A model generated the notes under the pieces. It saw only the letters and a list, made by a program, of their open reading frames with translations, did not search any database and was not told the origin of the DNA. Below are positions 17,896 through 25,290 of a DNA stretch of 44,378 nt, piece after piece. A program made the position numbers and the translations under genes. Position 1 is the stretch's first letter. Each line of letters starts with the position of its first letter. This DNA comes from Methylocystis suflitae. GTDB lineage: Bacteria > Pseudomonadota > Alphaproteobacteria > Rhizobiales > Beijerinckiaceae. The stretch is taken from positions 1 through 44,378 of the forward strand of contig NZ_JAMRYX010000018.1 in the NCBI RefSeq assembly GCF_024448135.1, written 5' to 3'.

Positions 17896-18798
17896 TTGCG
17901 AGTTCTGGTGACGGGCGCTTCTGGATTTGTCGGTAGGCAGACGATCGGAGCGCTGGTTCGCGCGGGCGTCGAAGTTCACGCGCACGCTCAGCACGCTGAG
18001 AAAATCGACGGCGGTGTTGTCGCCTATGGCGGAGATTTGCGCGGGCCCGGCGCGGCTGTCACGCTGATCAATCGGGTTAGGCCTGATACTGTGCTCCATC
18101 TGGCGTGGAACGTCGAGCACGGCGCATTTTGGACCAGCCGAGACAATCTCGACTGGACGGCCGCAACGCTACTTCTTGCGCGCGCCGCGCTTGACGCCGG
18201 CGTTCAGCGCTTCGTCGGCGTTGGGACATGCTTCGAATATCGCTGGCCGGACGACGGGACGTGTAAAGAAGGCGCCACTGAAATCGCGCCGCAGACCCTT
18301 TACGCCGTCGCAAAGGACGCAGCGCGACGGGTGCTGCAGGAGCTTGGCGATATTTCGTTTGCGTGGGCGCGCCTGTTCTATCTTTATGGGCCTTTCGAGC
18401 ATGAGGCGCGGCTTGTAGCTTCCCTCGCGGCGAAACTTGCCCGCGGGGAAGCCGCGCCGCTTTCGCGGGGGCTTGCAGTGCGCGATTTTCTCGATACCCG
18501 CGACGCTGGCGCTGCGCTCGCAGCGCTCGTTCTAAGCGAGACGACGGGCGCCGTGAACATTGCAAGCGGCGAGGGCGTGAGCGTCGCTTCCATCGCCGAG
18601 CGTCTTGGCGCGATTGCGGGTCGCTCGGATCTCATTCGCGTCGGCGTGCTGCCCGACCGTCCCGATGAGCCGCCGCGCATTGTCGCGGATGTGCGCCGAT
18701 TGCGTGACGAAGTGGGGTTTCGACCGTCGAGAACGCTCGATGAGGGTCTCGCCGAAACCTACGCTTGGTGGCGCGCAGAGGTAGGGGGCCGGCAATGA
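17896..18798 (+). CDS. NAD(P)-dependent sugar epimerase/reductase (extended SDR)
   Basis: About 300 residues. VLVTGASGFVGRQT is the nucleotide-binding motif, and YAVAK (Y136, K140) supplies the active-site pair; the upstream VGVGTCFEY replaces the usual Ser/Thr segment. It ends with a typical substrate-binding tail (FRPSRTLDEGLAETYAWW). The start is a TTG, either 17896 after a GGGGGG run or 17884. It closes the CDP-sugar gene run and is best read as the 4-ketoreductase that finishes the sugar, like CDP-abequose/paratose synthases or NovS. A 2- or 4-epimerase role is possible. Confidence 0.82.
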   Translation: MRVLVTGASGFVGRQTIGALVRAGVEVHAHAQHAEKIDGGVVAYGGDLRGPGAAVTLINRVRPDTVLHLAWNVEHGAFWTSRDNLDWTAATLLLARAALDAGVQRFVGVGTCFEYRWPDDGTCKEGATEIAPQTLYAVAKDAARRVLQELGDISFAWARLFYLYGPFEHEARLVASLAAKLARGEAAPLSRGLAVRDFLDTRDAGAALAALVLSETTGAVNIASGEGVSVASIAERLGAIAGRSDLIRVGVLPDRPDEPPRIVADVRRLRDEVGFRPSRTLDEGLAETYAWWRAEVGGRQ

Positions 18799-18930
18799 TC
18801 GCCGCTATTGCGAAACAAGCATATGCTTGGGGGGATAATGTCGCTCACTGGCCGAGCGACTTGGTTGAACGGCGTTCTTGGCCGGACGGCCCGCTCCACA
18901 TTCCAGTCGCGAGAATAAGGACTAGCATTT

Positions 18931-20250
18931 ATGAGCGAACCTGATTTCAGTCTGGTCATTCCGACCCGTGAACGCGCCGCAACTTTGCGCTTCTCGCTCA
19001 AAGCATGCCTGGAGCAGGACTTCGATTCCTATGAGATCGTTGTTTGCGACAATTGCAGTTCGCCGGCGACCCGCCAGGTCGTCGAAGAGATCGGCTCCCC
19101 GAGAATTGTCTACCACCGCGCGCCAGAGACTTTGTGCATGCGCGATAATTACAATCTCGCATACAGCCTCACGCGCGGCAAATATATCACCTATATAGGC
19201 GACGACGACTCGCTCCTGCCGTTCGCTTTTTCGACGCTGCGCGGCTTATTCGCCAAACAGAATGTGAAAGCGATCAGCTGGGACAGCGCCCTTTACTCCT
19301 GGCCGAACATCGCCCGCGACGATCTTGCGAATCATTTGCAGATTCCGCTCAAACGAAATGTCGAGCGGATGAATGGCCGCCAGACGATGGAGGACGTTCT
19401 GGCGGGACGCGCGCCCGCAACGCTATTGCCCAACATCTATCACGGCTGTGTGGCGCGCGAAGTGCTTGAGCAAGTCCGCGCGACCACGGGAAAAGTTTTC
19501 GATAGTTTCCACTGCGATACCTATTCCAGCTTCGCTGTTGCTTATTTGGCGGGAGAATATCTGTCGCTCTCGGCGCCGCTATCGATCAGCGGGTTCTCCG
19601 CATCCAGCAACCACATCGCCTTTAGTTTTCTACGCAGCAAACATCAAATCGCGCAGACATTTCGCGGCGAAAATGACGGCGCAGGCCTGCGCCTCCATCC
19701 TTTCATTCCCGATCTGCCTTCAGGATTCGTTTGCGTTGCGGATTCTTTCCTTCGCGCCAAGGAAGACCTATTTCCCGACGATCCGATAAGCCTCGATCGC
19801 CAGGCGATGGTGGAGAGCTTCTTGCTCGCTCCGCCAATCGACGACCTTAGCGAGTGGCCCTATGTGGAAGCGGAATTGCGGCGATCCCTGTCCGACGATC
19901 CTGCGCTCGTTTCGTGGTTTCAAAAACGCATCGAGAATTTTACGCCGCGCCCGTCGCCCCGCGATAGCTATCGCCCCAATTTGGAAGGCATACACGCCCA
20001 GCGCCTGTTTCTCGATGCGAGCAACTATGGCGTGACGGACATTGCCGGCGCGACGCGCCTGTCGTCGCGTCTGCTGGGGTATCGGGGCAAGACGCCCGAA
20101 TGGATCGCCGGCCTTGCGCCCGAGGATTCGAGCTTACGTTCCTTCTACCGCCAAAAGCGACTGGAGTTGCTCTTGAAATTCCTCAAGACGCGAGGTCGGG
20201 CGGAGTCGGCGCGCCTTCCAACGCAAAGCGAGCGTTCTACCGGCGCCTAA
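18931..20250 (+). CDS. Glycosyltransferase family 2
   Basis: 439 residues. The N-terminal 220 residues are a GT-A domain: FSLVIPTRERAATLRFSLKAC, IVVCDNCSS, and the metal-binding YIGDDDS (D91-D93). There is no membrane helix. The C-terminal 200 residues are unlike common domains and include a helix-rich tail. It sits 132 bases after the SDR gene on the same strand, so it probably transfers a sugar, perhaps the C-methyl deoxysugar made by the preceding genes, onto a lipid-linked glycan. Donor and acceptor are inferred from context only. Confidence 0.88.
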   Translation: MSEPDFSLVIPTRERAATLRFSLKACLEQDFDSYEIVVCDNCSSPATRQVVEEIGSPRIVYHRAPETLCMRDNYNLAYSLTRGKYITYIGDDDSLLPFAFSTLRGLFAKQNVKAISWDSALYSWPNIARDDLANHLQIPLKRNVERMNGRQTMEDVLAGRAPATLLPNIYHGCVAREVLEQVRATTGKVFDSFHCDTYSSFAVAYLAGEYLSLSAPLSISGFSASSNHIAFSFLRSKHQIAQTFRGENDGAGLRLHPFIPDLPSGFVCVADSFLRAKEDLFPDDPISLDRQAMVESFLLAPPIDDLSEWPYVEAELRRSLSDDPALVSWFQKRIENFTPRPSPRDSYRPNLEGIHAQRLFLDASNYGVTDIAGATRLSSRLLGYRGKTPEWIAGLAPEDSSLRSFYRQKRLELLLKFLKTRGRAESARLPTQSERSTGA

Positions 20251-20280
20251 TCGGCGCTGAAGTTTGGCGCGCCAAACGCC

Positions 20281-20436
20281 GTCCCCATACGGGTCATTCA
20301 AATCTGGGTTCCCGACATGCGCGCCCCAGGCTTTCGCAAGGAGGCGCATCGGCAGTCGCTCGCCGTCGCTGTGAGCGCGCAGGCGCATGACGACCAAGCC
20401 TTCGTCGACGCAGCCTCCGTATGGGGCGATGAATGA
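20281..20436 (+). pseudogene. Remnant of MazE-type antitoxin (DUF3018-like)
   Basis: In the frame from 20293 to the TGA at 20434 the reading is VIQIWVPDMRAPGFRKEAHR followed by QSLAVAVSAQAHDDQAFVDA. This matches the C-terminal two thirds of MazE-like antitoxins, whose hallmark is (P)xQIWVPDxRxPGFxxEsxRQ. No start codon precedes it in frame after the glycosyltransferase stop, and the N-terminal DNA-binding part is missing or shifted into another frame (VWRAKRR nearby). It is therefore a truncated copy. It lies directly before toxin-like sequence, as in an intact mazEF pair. Confidence 0.65.
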
Positions 20437-20559
20437 GGCGGCGGCGAAATCTGGACCGTTTTTGGCGGGAAGGATTACGCTGGCAAGCCGCGTCCCGTCG
20501 TCATCCTTCAGGACGACAGTTTTGACGCGACGAATTCCGTCGCTGCGAAAAATGACTGA
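20437..20559 (+). pseudogene. Remnant of MazF/PemK-type toxin
   Basis: Directly after the antitoxin stop, and in the same frame, comes GEIWTVFGGKDYAGKPRPVV followed by ILQDDSFDATNSV, then AAKND and a TGA at 20557. This is the N-terminal strand region of MazF/PemK endoribonucleases (xRGEIWTVxGGxDYxGKPRPxVIxQ). The expected ATG-AGG-CGG start at about 20432 is one base out of frame, and the protein ends after about 40 of some 110 residues. The toxin must be inactive. Together with the antitoxin remnant it marks a decayed mazEF module. Confidence 0.65.
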
Positions 20560-20618
20560 TTCGCTTGTCGCAATTTCTTGGCCGAAGTCGTGGTTGGCGC
20601 ATCTTTAGATAAGTAAGA

Positions 20619-20634
20619 GGCGCGAATTCGCGCC
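20619..20634. repeat. Perfect 16-base palindrome
   Basis: GGCGCGAATTCGCGCC is self-complementary without a loop. It lies in non-coding DNA just after the mazF remnant. A dimeric binding site or a chance GC palindrome are both possible. Confidence 0.5.
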
Positions 20635-20772
20635 GGCGCAGAGCCGACTCGCGCAAGCCGCGCTTCGACATCGATTCGTTGAACAGGAGCGGGCTTGCTC
20701 GCGCAGGCGGCCAACCCTGAACATTTCGCGCGCAGCGCGTCTTGGACACGCAGAAACTTTGGCGTCCAAGAT

Positions 20773-20792
20773 TTTGGCGCCAGCCGGCGCCA
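20773..20792. repeat. Hairpin TTGGCGCC-agcc-GGCGCCAA
   Basis: Eight-base arms (20773-20780 and 20785-20792) pair perfectly around a four-base loop. There is no U tract, so a simple terminator is unlikely. Related TTGGCG pieces occur nearby at about 20758. Confidence 0.5.
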
Positions 20793-21025
20793 AGATCAGC
20801 AAGTCCTTACCAAGTGTTGGGTCGGAGCGCGCGCGCCGTTTGCACAAATCGGCGCGACTCCCTCGCGACGTTCAGGCTTACGACTCCGAACTCGACGATC
20901 TTATTCAATATAAATCACTGGAGACAGCCTCAGCGCATGCCTCTCTCACTGGCTGGCGAGTCATTCCACGGTTTAGCAAAACGATTCCCATGTAACGCTT
21001 TCACCTGTCACTTGAGCAATGAATG

Positions 21026-21283
21026 CTAATTGGCTTTACTCCAGCGATTTTCGCGCCTGCAGCTATGCATTTTATGAGTTTTGCACGCCCTGTGCTTATA
21101 GGATGGCCGTGATCCGGACACCTGAGACCCATAGCTCGGCGGATTTTGCTCGCCAACCATATTCTCCAGCACCACGGTGCCGATCGGGCCCATATCTCCT
21201 TGAGCCATCAGCGAAGTTGGGCTCGTAACGGCCAATGAGATAAAGGCGGCGGAGATCAGCTTAAATCGGTGAAATACCTTCAT
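21026..21283 (-). CDS. Small exported protein of unknown function
   Basis: An 85-residue frame with a good signal peptide (MKVFHRFKLISAAFISLAVT ending near SLMAQ) and a GAGGG ribosome site 5 bases before the ATG. The mature part (about 57 residues) begins GDMGPIGTVVLENMVGEQNPP and ends in a basic tail with two cysteines. No family is recognised. It is divergent from the secreted amyloid-like operon with about 410 bases of AT-rich DNA between them. The start and signal peptide make it likely to be real, but the tail may be altered by a frameshift. Confidence 0.5.
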   Translation of the reverse strand: MKVFHRFKLISAAFISLAVTSPTSLMAQGDMGPIGTVVLENMVGEQNPPSYGSQVSGSRPSYKHRACKTHKMHSCRRENRWSKAN

Positions 21284-21694
21284 TTTTCCCTCGCATGACC
21301 GTAGAGCGCTCGAGTTGATTAGCTATGCAGCGAACGTCCATGGAATACAAGAAGAGTCTTTGGCAGTCATTTAATGTTCACATTTTGGAAACGTTCCATA
21401 ATTCTCATCTTCACTCCAACGACGATGTCAAACCCTCCATGGTAAAGTTTCTCCACAGGTCCAAATGCCTACGTTTTTTCCATTCAGCGTCCAAATTATT
21501 GATAATATCTCTGATATTTAGACCATGTACATCGCAGTGCATTACAATGTTGCACTTTCGCCACAGTTGTTGCTAAAACTGGTTAGCAAGACATTTAGTG
21601 GCTGGACGGATCGACTGCGCTTGGACAACTCTGCGCCACGATGATCGGCGCGCTGGTCGTCGGAATTAAACAAAATCACTGAAGGATCCTCCCC
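21284..21694. promoter_or_regulatory. AT-rich divergent control region before the curlin-like operon
   Basis: A 411-base non-coding stretch between a small exported protein and the curlin-like operon. It is far richer in AT than its surroundings and holds inverted repeats: AATATC-tct-GATATT (21504-21518) and GTGCA-n9-TGCAC (21537-21555). AAGGAT before the ATG at 21695 is the ribosome site. I see no convincing -35/-10 pair. The length and inverted repeats suggest regulated expression, as is usual for biofilm matrix operons; this is inference. Confidence 0.45.
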
Positions 21695-22525
21695 ATGAGA
21701 AAGCTCTCGCTTGTGGCCATCGCCACCGTGCTCGCCGCTCCCGCCTTCGCCGATCAAGTGGCGGTGCCGGTTGGCATCAACACCTCCGTCTCGCAGGGCG
21801 TGAACGTCGGCAGCGTCACCAACCTCGGCCTCAACAACGTCGGCGTTGTGAATCAGAACGTCGCCGTCGGCGGCGGCATCAATCTGGAGACCAACTCTTT
21901 CAATCAGCGCTTTGCTGATTTCAACATGGACACGCATGCGTTCAGCGTCGGCAGCATCGTCGACTCGGGCAATGGCGGCAACGGCGGCGACGTCAACGTC
22001 GTGGCGATCAACGCCGCGGTGGCGCTGTCGAGCAATGAATCCGATCAGGCCGGTCTTGCCGGCGGCCTCGCGATCCCGGTCGCTCTCGCCGCTCAGGGCA
22101 CTGCGCTCCAGGACCCGGCATCTGCCAGCATCGAACCGGTTAACGTCGGCGTCGGCGTCGGCCGCAACGAATCCGAATCTACCGCCAAACTCACCACGGT
22201 TCAGGCCAATCTCTCGTCGCAGGATTCGACCACGACCGCCAAATCCACCCAGCAGGGCGTGGGCAACGGCATCGACGCCAATGGCGGCGACGGCAAGGCC
22301 TTCATGATCACCATCGGCTCCAACAACACGCGCATCGACAACACCTCGGTGTCGAAGATCGCGGTCGACACCCACGTCAACATCGCTGACGACGGCGGCG
22401 TCGCTGGCGGTCTGAAGATCGAAGACTCCTTCAACCCGATCAAGATCGAAGACTCGCTGAACGACAATGCCATTGCGGTTGACGGCTTTGCCGCCACGCT
22501 CAACCACAACAGCATCGAAGACTAA
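21695..22525 (+). CDS. Exported Asn/Gly/Val-rich protein related to curlin-like repeat proteins
   Basis: 276 residues with a clear signal peptide (MRKLSLVAIATVLAAPAFA). The mature protein is low in charge and rich in N, G, V, S and A, with many short V/I-x-V beta-type stretches. VTNLGLNNVGVVNQ (41-54) resembles a degenerate curlin unit with Q replaced by N. FNMDTHAFSVGSIVDS (76-91) is nearly the same as VNIDKQAFAIGSIIDS at the same position in the protein at 25291, so the two are related. It begins a same-strand run of five exported proteins and is probably a surface or fibre component. There is no lipobox or membrane anchor. The function is inferred. Confidence 0.85.
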   Translation: MRKLSLVAIATVLAAPAFADQVAVPVGINTSVSQGVNVGSVTNLGLNNVGVVNQNVAVGGGINLETNSFNQRFADFNMDTHAFSVGSIVDSGNGGNGGDVNVVAINAAVALSSNESDQAGLAGGLAIPVALAAQGTALQDPASASIEPVNVGVGVGRNESESTAKLTTVQANLSSQDSTTTAKSTQQGVGNGIDANGGDGKAFMITIGSNNTRIDNTSVSKIAVDTHVNIADDGGVAGGLKIEDSFNPIKIEDSLNDNAIAVDGFAATLNHNSIED

Positions 22526-22619
22526 TTACTGCAACGAGCGCCGGTCGGCTCCTTGGCCAATCGGCGCTCGCGAATTTCGAGGGCGGCGTGAGCAGGGCGC
22601 CTTTCAAAGGATCACTCCA

Positions 22620-22889
22620 ATGAAGTCGATACTGCAAGCCGCCCTCATCGCGCTCATCGGGTTCTGCGTATTTGCGCCTCCCGCCGACGCCGCCAAGAGT
22701 CACAGGCAGCGACGACCTGTAGCGGTTGTCGCGGACGACAGTTCGCCGGCATGTCTCGGCGGCTATTTGGCGCAGACGGAAGCTCAGGACTACCTCAGAG
22801 ACGACATCTGGGTTTTGGAGCCGGTGCCGGGCAGCGACAATCGCCCCTATCGCTTCGACTGTCGGCAGCCGGTTTTTCTCAGGCGCTAG
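22620..22889 (+). CDS. Small exported two-cysteine protein
   Basis: 89 residues. The ATG at 22620 follows AAAGGATCACTCC; the longer upstream frame overlaps the previous gene and is not credible. The signal peptide is MKSILQAALIALIGFCVFAPPADA. The mature part is about 65 residues: a basic KSHRQRRP stretch, a cysteine in SPACLGGYLAQ and another in YRFDCRQPVF, which could form a disulfide in the periplasm. No family is recognised. It is a candidate accessory or chaperone-like factor of the neighbouring repeat proteins, by position only. Confidence 0.75.
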   Translation: MKSILQAALIALIGFCVFAPPADAAKSHRQRRPVAVVADDSSPACLGGYLAQTEAQDYLRDDIWVLEPVPGSDNRPYRFDCRQPVFLRR

Positions 22890-22960
22890 TTCTTAGCGCC
22901 GAGTCTTTAATGAGCGCCTCGCGCGCTTGTTCGTCATTGTTCGAGAGCTGGGAATAGAAG

Positions 22961-23542
22961 ATGTCGCGAACCTCGCTTTTAGCCGCAATCTTCCTCCTGA
23001 GCGTTATGAACTCCGCCTTTGCGCAGATGGCGACGCAAAACGCGCCTTTCAATTTCGCCATTGGGATCAGCAGCGGATCGCAGTCGTCCATCGACCTTTC
23101 GCAGTCGGGCTTCGTGAACGTCTATTACGGAATTCAGGACTCCAATCAGGCGAATCAAGCGGTGATCAGCCAGAACGGGCTCAATAACTATTCGCAGATG
23201 CAACAGGTCGGCGACTCCACGGGTGCGTTTAACGGCAGCACGAGCCAGGGTGAAGGTCCGCGTTATGGCGGACAGAATTACGCGGCCGTGACCCAGAACG
23301 GCATGGATAACAGTTCACAGATTACGCAATTGGGGGGCACGAATGTCGCCGCGGTCGCGCAAAACTCCCGTGTCGGAAATGGCGCAGCGCCTCGGGTGCA
23401 AATTCCGACCGACGGTCCGATCTACCAGTCCTATCAAACCCCGGAAGGTTATCTCTCTCTTTTCACCACGGACAGCATGAGCCTGGCGGTCTGGACGCCG
23501 CCAGGTCTGACGGCGACGAACAGCTTTGGACGAATGCACTAA
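22961..23542 (+). CDS. Curlin-repeat protein (candidate amyloid subunit)
   Basis: 193 residues with a signal peptide cleaved near AFA-Q (21). Two clear units fit the curlin pattern Q-x-G-x2-N-x-[AS]-x3-Q: QNGLNNYSQMQQ (71-82) and QNGMDNSSQITQ (112-123). A third, weaker unit is TNVAAVAQNSRVGN (127-140). Between them lies an S/G/Q-rich linker. A C-terminal segment of about 50 residues (IPTDGPIYQSYQTPEG onward) is not repeat-like and may be a secretion or capping part. Curlin repeats form the beta-helical amyloid core of CsgA/CsgB fibres. No csgG, csgE or csgF gene lies nearby, so export across the outer membrane must use another route. Confidence 0.8.
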   Translation: MSRTSLLAAIFLLSVMNSAFAQMATQNAPFNFAIGISSGSQSSIDLSQSGFVNVYYGIQDSNQANQAVISQNGLNNYSQMQQVGDSTGAFNGSTSQGEGPRYGGQNYAAVTQNGMDNSSQITQLGGTNVAAVAQNSRVGNGAAPRVQIPTDGPIYQSYQTPEGYLSLFTTDSMSLAVWTPPGLTATNSFGRMH

Positions 23543-23581
23543 CGACGAACTTTTGACCGGATTGTCCAAAGGACTGGCTCC

Positions 23582-25141
23582 GTGAAAACGCGCATAAAAA
23601 TCGTCGCATCCTTCGCCTGCGCCGCCGGGATGGCTGGCGCGTCGACTGCGCTCGCGCAGCCGGCAAGCTTCGATAAGGGCGTCGATGCATCGATCCTGGA
23701 AGCGACACGCGCGATCGAGGAACTCAACGCCGCGTCAAAAACGCGCGTGAAAGAGAAGCGTCCCGCCAATCAGCCGGCAGCAAAAGCAGCGCCGCGGCCT
23801 GTCTTCAAAATGATGGGGCCGTGCAATCTGAACGGCAATACCCAGTTTTTTCAAATTCCCTACATCGGCTTTTGCGGCGCGGTCCACGGATCCTTTACCG
23901 GTTTCCTGGGCAAGGACTTTGCGACCGAAGACATCGCGTTCACGACGCAGCGGCTTCCTGCATATCGGTACGGATGGAGCGGCCTTGGATTGAGCGCCGC
24001 CGTGCCGATGCTGTACTATTGGAAAAATCCGCTCGTCAAAGAGACGACGTCCGGCGCTTATACCGGCACATACAGCATGGTGAATTTTCTGGCCTTCCGG
24101 AACACGGATTACGGAACGATCTCCGTGTTCGTCAACGCCGGATTGTTCGCCAGGACGGTAAAGAACTATGAAGGCGAAACGCGCATCACCCTGAACCAGA
24201 TCAATGGGCATTATTGGAGAGGCGCTTTCGATCAGGCCTGGATTCAATTCGGCGGGCTGCGCGTCGGACTCCAGCCATCGCTATTCAGCTTCAGCCGCAC
24301 CGGCTACACTTTTATGCCCGGCTACGCGTCCTACATGACGACGCCGGCGGTTTCGTACACCCACAGAATCGAAAACATCAACGTTCTCCCAGATCTCCTG
24401 CCGCGCCTGGGCGCTTCGATCAGCGTCTCGGCTGAAGATCCGACGCTAAGGCGTTATCCGGACGGAGTTCTGTCCAGATATCCGACGGGCATGGGATACC
24501 CGGACTTTGTTGCGCAATTGCGCATCGGCGCGCCCGCCTTCGTTATCCACGCGTCGGGAGCTATGCACGAAATCAGGGATGTCTCCGCCAACGCCTACAA
24601 TTCCTTCATGCCGAAATACTCCACTTGGGGCTGGGCTGCGCAGCTTGCCGGCGAATATCGTTGGAAGTGGAGCGGACTTATTGGTCCCATTGGCGGCGAA
24701 ATGTACGGCAAGGCCATGCTGTCGGCGACCGCGACGCAAGGCGCGCTCTCGTACCTCGGCATACCGTATATGTCGATCGACTATGTGAGCAGCTCGACTG
24801 GAACGATCCAGAGGAGTTCCGGTCAGGCGCTCATGGGATCCTACGAACATCTTTGGACTCCCGTGTTTAAGACCTCGATCACCGGAGCGGCGTTTCAGAC
24901 CTTCATGGGCTCCGCCCCGGAATTCCTTGGCTTCGGCAACGTCGCTTTTGGCTTCAATACGCAAGTCAGAGGTCAGCGCGTCGTCGGCAACGCCGAATAT
25001 TGGGCCGGCGAGGGATGGGCGTTCGGACTGGAAGGCGGCTGGACATGGAGCCAGGCCAACGGCCAATACCTCGGCGGACGCGGCCTGCCGGTCGCCGTCA
25101 ATTTCCCGAACGTCCTCACCTATATGCGGAAGGCGTTTTGA
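23582..25141 (+). CDS. Outer membrane beta-barrel porin-like protein
   Basis: 519 residues, GTG start after AAAGGACTGG. The signal peptide ends at TALA (25). Residues 29-60 form a charged, probably helical segment (FDKGVDASILEATRAIEELN and onward), then a Pro/Ala linker. Residue 78 onward is a barrel: alternating aromatic strands with FFQIPYIGFCGAVHGSF at the start and a C-terminal ...YMRKAF, the terminal phenylalanine of outer membrane barrels. FFQIPYIGFC and YGWSGLG resemble alphaproteobacterial Porin_2-type proteins. The helical part before the barrel recalls FapF, the barrel that exports Pseudomonas Fap amyloid, but sequence homology to FapF is not shown. It may export or anchor the repeat proteins, or be an ordinary porin. 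Confidence 0.8.
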   Translation: MKTRIKIVASFACAAGMAGASTALAQPASFDKGVDASILEATRAIEELNAASKTRVKEKRPANQPAAKAAPRPVFKMMGPCNLNGNTQFFQIPYIGFCGAVHGSFTGFLGKDFATEDIAFTTQRLPAYRYGWSGLGLSAAVPMLYYWKNPLVKETTSGAYTGTYSMVNFLAFRNTDYGTISVFVNAGLFARTVKNYEGETRITLNQINGHYWRGAFDQAWIQFGGLRVGLQPSLFSFSRTGYTFMPGYASYMTTPAVSYTHRIENINVLPDLLPRLGASISVSAEDPTLRRYPDGVLSRYPTGMGYPDFVAQLRIGAPAFVIHASGAMHEIRDVSANAYNSFMPKYSTWGWAAQLAGEYRWKWSGLIGPIGGEMYGKAMLSATATQGALSYLGIPYMSIDYVSSSTGTIQRSSGQALMGSYEHLWTPVFKTSITGAAFQTFMGSAPEFLGFGNVAFGFNTQVRGQRVVGNAEYWAGEGWAFGLEGGWTWSQANGQYLGGRGLPVAVNFPNVLTYMRKAF

Positions 25142-25154
25142 CGAGGCGGGAGAC

Positions 25155-25174
25155 ATGTGGCGCTTTGGCCACAT
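25155..25174 (+). repeat. Hairpin between porin and last curlin-like gene
   Basis: ATGTGGC (25155-25161) pairs with GCCACAT (25168-25174). There is no U tract. It could slow mRNA decay or give partial termination, so that the last gene is made at a different level from the porin. Confidence 0.4.
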
Positions 25175-25290
25175 CGAGGATTCTATCGCAGTTCGTCGAG
25201 GTCGGAACGATCGACCGCCGCGCACTGCAAAGCAAGGGTGACAGTAGGCAATATTCGAACACTGAACGCTAACTTCCAGGGACCAGACCC

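Larger units (their letters stand above)
20560..21025. other. Gene-poor region with GC palindromes
   Basis: No reading frame here has a convincing start, codon use or family match. Short frames on both strands overlap each other and the toxin remnant. The main structures are two palindromes, listed separately. From about 20880 the DNA becomes richer in AT. The region looks like decayed accessory DNA between the glycan genes and the secreted-protein locus. Confidence 0.5.

Noticed and set aside
20508-20714. Possible 68-residue minus-strand protein
   Set aside because: Overlaps the mazF remnant, lacks a recognised motif, and its codon use could be chance in GC-rich DNA.
20759-20995. Possible 78-residue plus-strand protein in the gene-poor region
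   Set aside because: TTG start with no ribosome site, overlaps other frames and the palindrome, and shows no recognised motif.
21325-21576. 83-residue plus-strand frame in the AT-rich control region
   Set aside because: No good ribosome site, unusual composition rich in His, Ser and Phe, and it lies in what looks like a regulatory region.
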